Source of the DNA: Delphinapterus leucas
Lineage: Eukaryota; Chordata; Mammalia; Artiodactyla; Monodontidae
Length of the DNA stretch: 64,000 nucleotides
Assembly (NCBI RefSeq): GCF_002288925.2
Contig: NW_022098021.1
Location: 33,347,013 to 33,411,012 of the forward strand
Direction of reading: 5' to 3'
In this document: piece by piece, positions 59,078 to 64,000 of the stretch
How positions within the stretch are numbered: the stretch's first letter is position 1
Layout: every line of letters starts with the position of its first letter
Notes under the pieces: generated by a model
Database searches by the model: none
Seen by the model: the letters and a program-made list of their open reading frames with translations, nothing else
What the model was told of the DNA's origin: nothing
Made by a program: the position numbers and the translations under genes

Positions 59078-59749
59078 AAAAGGTCTAGGAGGAATGGCCA
59101 AGATGGTGGAGTAGGAAGACCCTGAACTCAACTCTTCCCATGGACACACAAAAATTACAAATACTTGCAGAGCAACCACTGATGAGAAAGATGGAAAGAC
59201 TAGCAGTAAAGGTCTATAACTAAAGATATAAAGAAGGAACCACAGCAAGATGGGTATGAGGTGTGGGGAAGTGGTATAGTCAATGTATACCCTGGGTGGG
59301 TGATCCATAAATGGGAGAATAATTACAATTGCAGAGGTTCTCCCTGAGGAGCTAGGGGTCTGAGACTCACATTGGGCATTGCAACCTGGAGGGTCCTGCA
59401 ACAGGAAGATGAGCCCCCAGAAAGTCTGGCTTTGAAGGCAAGGGGGACTTCCCAGAAGGCTGTGGGAAAAAGAGACTCCACTCTTAAAGCACACATACAA
59501 ATCTCACAGGCTCTCACAAAATCTCAGGGACCCAGGGCAGAAGCAGTAATTTTAAAGGAACACACCTGCTTATCTTGGAGAGCCTCCTGGAGTGGCAAGA
59601 GGCAACTGAAGCTCACCATGGGGTCATAGACACTGCTGGCAACCATTTCTGGAAGCTCATTTTACTACAAGGACACTGGTCCTGGCAAGCACCATTTTTG
59701 AATCCTCCCTCTAGCTTATTAGGACTGGGACCTGGCCTTACCCCCCAGC

Positions 59750-60395
59750 CTGTCAGCACCAGTACTGGGACACTTGAGACCAAGCAGCTACCCAGGTAGG
59801 GACACAGTCCCACACACTAGCCCTGACCCTTTGCGACCAAGCTGCCTGGGAACTAGCCTTGTCCACCAGAGGGCCCAGGACCTGTCCCTGCATACCAGTG
59901 TGCCCACCAGTAGGCCAATACCAACTCTGGGAACCCCATCCCCTACAGGACCAGTGGGCCAGCATGAACTCTGGTACCAGCTTCACCCACCAATGGGCAG
60001 ATTCCAGCCCCAAGACTCCCTGGGCCTTGGCCCCATCCACTAGTGGGCTGACACATAAACTGTGGAAACCCTAGGGCCCTGCAGCCAGAGACCCTAGGGC
60101 CCAGTTGCACCCACCAGTGGACTGGCAGTAGCCTCAGGACCACCTGGGCCTCTACCCTACCTGACACCAGTTTTGGGACCCCCCCAGGCCCTGCAGCCAG
60201 AGAACTTAGGACATGGCTCTGCCTACCAGTGGGCCAGCACTAGCCCCAGGACCTGGCCTCAACCACCAGTGGGTGGCACCAACCTTGGGATCCCCTGGGC
60301 CCCAGCCCCCCCCACCAGCAGGACAGCACACCAGTTCTGGGACACTTTGGTCTCCTCATCCAGCCACTTCAGGATCTGGGACCATGCACCAGCAT
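59750..60395 (+). repeat. Imperfect GC-rich minisatellite in L1 5' UTR
   Basis: The phrase CCACCAGTGGGC and variants (CCACTAGTGGGC, CTACCAGTGGGC, CCACCAATGGGC) recur about eight times at irregular spacing of 40-110 bp. They are joined by CAGCCCCAGGACC-like and GGGCCCTGCAGCCAGAGA-like segments. Repeated leaders of this kind are known in mammalian L1 5' UTRs. Confidence 0.8.
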
Positions 60396-60461
60396 GTTGA
60401 GAACAGCTTCAGGACACCCTGAACCCTACAGCCACTCATGTCAGGAACTGGACCCACCTAC

Positions 60462-63160
60462 CAGAGCAGAAATAAATAAAATAAAGAGTAAAAAAAAATA
60501 GAAAAACATCAATGAAACTAAGAGCTGGTTCTTTGAAATGATAAATGAAATTGATAAACCTTTAGCCAGACTCATAAAGACAAAAAGATAGAGGGCCCAA
60601 ATAATCAGAAATGAAAAAGGAGAAGTTATAACTGACACCACAGAAATACAAAGTAGCATAACAGATTATGAACAATTATAGGCAAATAAAATGGAAAACC
60701 TAGAAGAAATGGACAAATTCCTAGATATATACAATCTTCCAAGACTAAATCAGGAAGAAACAGAAAATATGAAAAGACCAATTACCAGTAATGAAATTGA
60801 ATCAGTAATAAAATACTCCCAACAAATAAAAGTCCAGGACCAGATGGCTTCACAGATGAATTCTACCAAATACTTAGAGAAGACTTAACACTTATCCTCC
60901 TCAAACTATTCCCAAAAATTGCAGAGGAAGGAATGCTTCCAAACTCATTCTATGAGGCCAGCCTCACCCTGATACCAAAACCAGACAAAGGTATCACAAA
61001 AAAAGAAAATTACAGGCCAATATCACGGTGAACATAGATGCAAAAATCCTCAACAAAACGTTAGCAAGCCAAATTCAAAAATACTTAAAAGGATCACACA
61101 CCATGATTAAATGGAATTTATCCCAGGGATGCAAGGATTTTTCTATATCCACAAATCAATCAATGTGATACACCACATTAACAAATTGAAGAATAAAAAT
61201 CATATAATGGTCTCAATAAAGGCAGAAAAAGCTTTTGACAAAATTCAACATCAATTTATGATAAAAACCCTCAACAAAGTGGATAAGAGAGGACATACCT
61301 CAACATAATAAAAGCCATATATGACAAGGCCACAGCTAACATCATACTCAATGGTGAAAAGCTGAAAGCATTTCCTCTAAGATAATGAACAAGACAAAGA
61401 TGCCCACTCTCACCACTTTTATTTAACATATTATTGGAATTCCTAGCCACAGTAATCAGAGAAGGGAAAGAAATAAAAGGAATCCAAATTGGAAAGGAAG
61501 AAGTAAAACTGTCACTGTTTGCAAATGGTATGGTACTATACATAGAAAATCCTAAAGACAGCACCAAAAAACAACTAGAACTAATCTATAAATTTGTAAA
61601 GTTGAAGGATAATTAATATATAGACATTAATTATACAGAAATAATATATAGAAAATTAATATATATAAATCTGTTACATTCTATACACTAACAATAAACT
61701 ATCAGAGGAGAAATGGAGAAAACAATTCCATTACAATCACATCAAAAGAATAAAATATTTTGGAATAAATCTAACTAAGGAGATAAAAGACCTGTACTTG
61801 AAACACTATAAAACACTGATGAAAGAATTTGAAGATAAAAACAGATGGAAAGATATATGGAGTTGGTGGATTGGAGGAATTAATATTGTTAAAATGACCA
61901 TACTACCCAAGGCAATCTACAGATTCAATGCAATACCTATCAAAATACCAATGACATTTTTCACAGAACTAGAACAAGTAATTCTAAAATTTGTATGGAA
62001 ACACATAAACCCTGAATAGCCAAAGCAGTCTTGAGAAAGAATAAAGTTGGAGGTACCAAGCTCCCTGATTCAAACTATACTACAAAGCTACAGTAATCAA
62101 AATAGTATGGTACTGGCACAAAACAGACAATAGATCAACGGAACAGAATAGAGAGCACAAAAATAAACCCATGCACCTATGGTCAATTAATATATGACAA
62201 AGGAGGGAAGAATATACAATGTGGAAAAGACATCCTTTTCAATAGTGTTGGGAAAACTAGACAGCTATATGTAAAGGAATCAAGCTGGATTATTCTCTCA
62301 CATCATGCACAAAAATAAACTAAATATGGATGAAACAATTAAATGTAAGACCTAAAATTATAAAACTTCTAGAAGAAAATGTAGGTAGTATCCTACTTGA
62401 CTTCAGTCTCGGTAATATTCTTTTGGATTTGTCTCCCTAGGCAAGGGAAAAAAAAAAAAAATTAAAAGAATGGGACTACATCAAACTAAAAAGCTTTTGT
62501 AAAGAGAAGGAAACTATCAAGAAAAAGAAAAGGCCACTGACTGAATGGAAAAATATATCTTCAAATGGTATATCTGATAAGGGGTTAATATTCAAAATAT
62601 ATAAAGAACTCATACAACTTATCATCAAAAGAAAAACACAACAAAACCCAAACAACCCTATTGAAAAATGGGCAGAGGATCTAAATAGACATTTTTACAA
62701 GGAAGATATACAGATGACCAACAGGCACATGAAACAATACTCATCATCAATAATCATTAGAGAAATGCAAATCAAAATCACAATGAGATATCACCTCACA
62801 CCTGTCAGAAGGGCTGTTATCAAAAAGACAACAAAAAAGTGTTGGCGAGGATGTGGAGAAAAGAGAACACTTGTTCTCTATTGGTGGGGATGTAAGCTGG
62901 TGGAGCCACTATGGAAAACATTATGGAGATTTCTCAAAAAATTAAAAATAGAACTATCCTATGATCAAGCAAATCTACTCCTGGGTATTTATCTGAGGAA
63001 AATCAAAGCACCAATTAGAAAAGTTATATATAAAAAAAAGGAAAAGTTATATGAGCCCCTATGTTCATTGCAGCATTATTTACAATAGCCAAAATATGGA
63101 AACAACTTAAGTGCTCATCAATAGATGAATGGATAAAGATGTGAATATATGTATAGTGGA

Positions 63161-63192
<32 letters not shown>

Positions 63193-63354
63193 AAATATAT
63201 ATATTTTTACATAATGGAATATTACTCAGCCATAAAAATGAATGAAACCTTGCCTTTTGGGAAAACATGGGTGGACCTAGAAGGTATTATGCTAAGTATA
63301 ATAAGTCAGACAGAGAAAGACAAATACTATATGATTTCACTTATATCTGGACTC
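60462..63354 (+). pseudogene. L1 ORF2, reverse transcriptase to C terminus, broken
   Basis: Recognisable in pieces: [55 protein letters not shown], then [20 protein letters not shown] and [20 protein letters not shown]. The catalytic motif reads [10 protein letters not shown] instead of LFADDM (61515-61538), so both catalytic aspartates are lost. Multiple frame changes and stops occur, and a (AT)n run lies at 63158-63190. Confidence 0.9.
63158..63190 (+). repeat. (AT)n microsatellite
   Basis: Around 15 AT units inside the L1 ORF2 3' part. Confidence 0.95.
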
Positions 63355-64000
63355 TAAAAAACAAAAAAAATGAACAAACATAACAAAATGGAGACAGAGT
63401 CATAGATATAGAGAACAAGCAGGTGGTGGCCGGAGGGGAGGGAGTTGTGGGGAGGAAAGAAATAGATGAGGGAGGTTAAGAGGTACAAACGTCCAGTTGC
63501 AAAACAAATGAGTCATGGGTATAAAATGTACAGTGTGGGGAATATAGCCAATAATTACATCATATCTTTGTATGGTGACATATTGTAACTAGACTTATGG
63601 TGATCATTTTGAAAGGTATAGAAATATTGAATGACTATATTGTATAACAGGAGCTTACATGGTATTGTAGGTCAGTTATATTCAATACTTTAAAAATAAC
63701 AAACCAAACAAACTCATGGCAAAAGAGCTCAGATTTGTGGTTTTCCAAGGCAGGGGTTTGGAACAGGGGGAATTAGATGAAGGTAGTCAAAAGGTACAAA
63801 CTTCCAATTATAAGATAAATAAGTACTAGGGATGTAATGTACAACATGATAAATATAATGAACACTGTTATATGTTATAATGAAAGTTATTAAAAGATTA
63901 AATTCCAAGAGTTCTCATCACAAGGGAAAATATTTTTTCTATTTCTTTAATGTTCTATCTACATGAGATAATGGATGTTCACTAAACTTATTGTGATAAT

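Larger units (their letters stand above)
59078..64000 (+). mobile_element. L1 with 5' UTR joined to mid-ORF2, runs off right edge
   Basis: Starts after the A run with GGAATGGCCAAGATGGTGGA, an L1 5' terminus. About 1.38 kb of 5' UTR follows, including a proline-rich-coding minisatellite. Near 60462 the sequence passes directly into ORF2 just upstream of the reverse transcriptase (AGCAGAAATAAATAAAAT). ORF1, the endonuclease and the first third of ORF2 are absent. ORF2 is followed by an L1MA-like 3' UTR with two related modules (63480-63700, 63760-63930). The 3' end and any duplication lie outside. The junction might be a deletion, splicing of the source RNA, or two adjacent copies. Confidence 0.85.

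Noticed and set aside
59753..60422. Proline-rich 70-95 codon frames on both strands
   Set aside because: They fall in the repeated GC-rich L1 leader. Frames in all phases arise from composition.

Overview
The window reads as nuclear DNA of a cetacean. Ten copies of the tRNA-derived CHR-type SINE of whales and their relatives are present. Five are long forms and five are the short form ending in a CGCAAAA-type tail. Cetartiodactyl L1 elements and older pan-mammalian repeats (L2, MIR, MaLR LTRs, MER5-type DNA transposons) fill much of the rest. I found no host protein-coding gene, rRNA, functional tRNA or CRISPR array. The window could be intergenic or a long intron, and the sequence alone does not decide which. 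Family names are from recognition by eye, without a repeat library.

Layout. 1-1910: 5' end of an antisense L1 running off the left edge. 1911-5406: MIR and L2 relics, a young short SINE (3405-3599) and unrecognised sequence. 5417-6272: 5'-truncated sense L1 with a 10-bp target-site duplication. 6273-13860: mostly unrecognised, with L2, an MLT1-type LTR, two long SINEs and a small minisatellite. 13856-15110: antisense L2 split by a solo MST-type LTR. 15793-16301: two DNA-transposon relics, one carrying a 144-bp L1 insert. 16439-33490: SINEs, MLT1 LTRs, L2, MIR, an antisense L1 3' end and long unrecognised stretches. 33492-33752: L1 scrap and SINE at one target site. 34798-40187: SINE, MIR, MER5, L2. 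40188-47166: full-length antisense L1 with a SINE inserted in ORF2. 48000-51480: very old antisense L1 split by a MIR. 53706-54367: two young SINEs. 58745-64000: an old L1 3' end abutted by a second sense L1 that lacks ORF1 and runs off the right edge.

The open frames are L1 ORF1/ORF2 remnants, antisense frames through L1 5' UTRs, SINE-derived frames or chance. All L1 copies seen are broken by stops, frameshifts, truncation or insertion, so none should be autonomous. Nested insertions give a relative order: L2, MIR and MER5 oldest, then MaLR LTRs and L1M-type copies, then cetartiodactyl L1 and long SINEs, then short SINEs. I do not see an undescribed system here. The best leads concern retrotransposition: a poly(A)-only insertion with a perfect duplication, a doubly used target site, and an L1 whose 5' UTR is joined directly to mid-ORF2.
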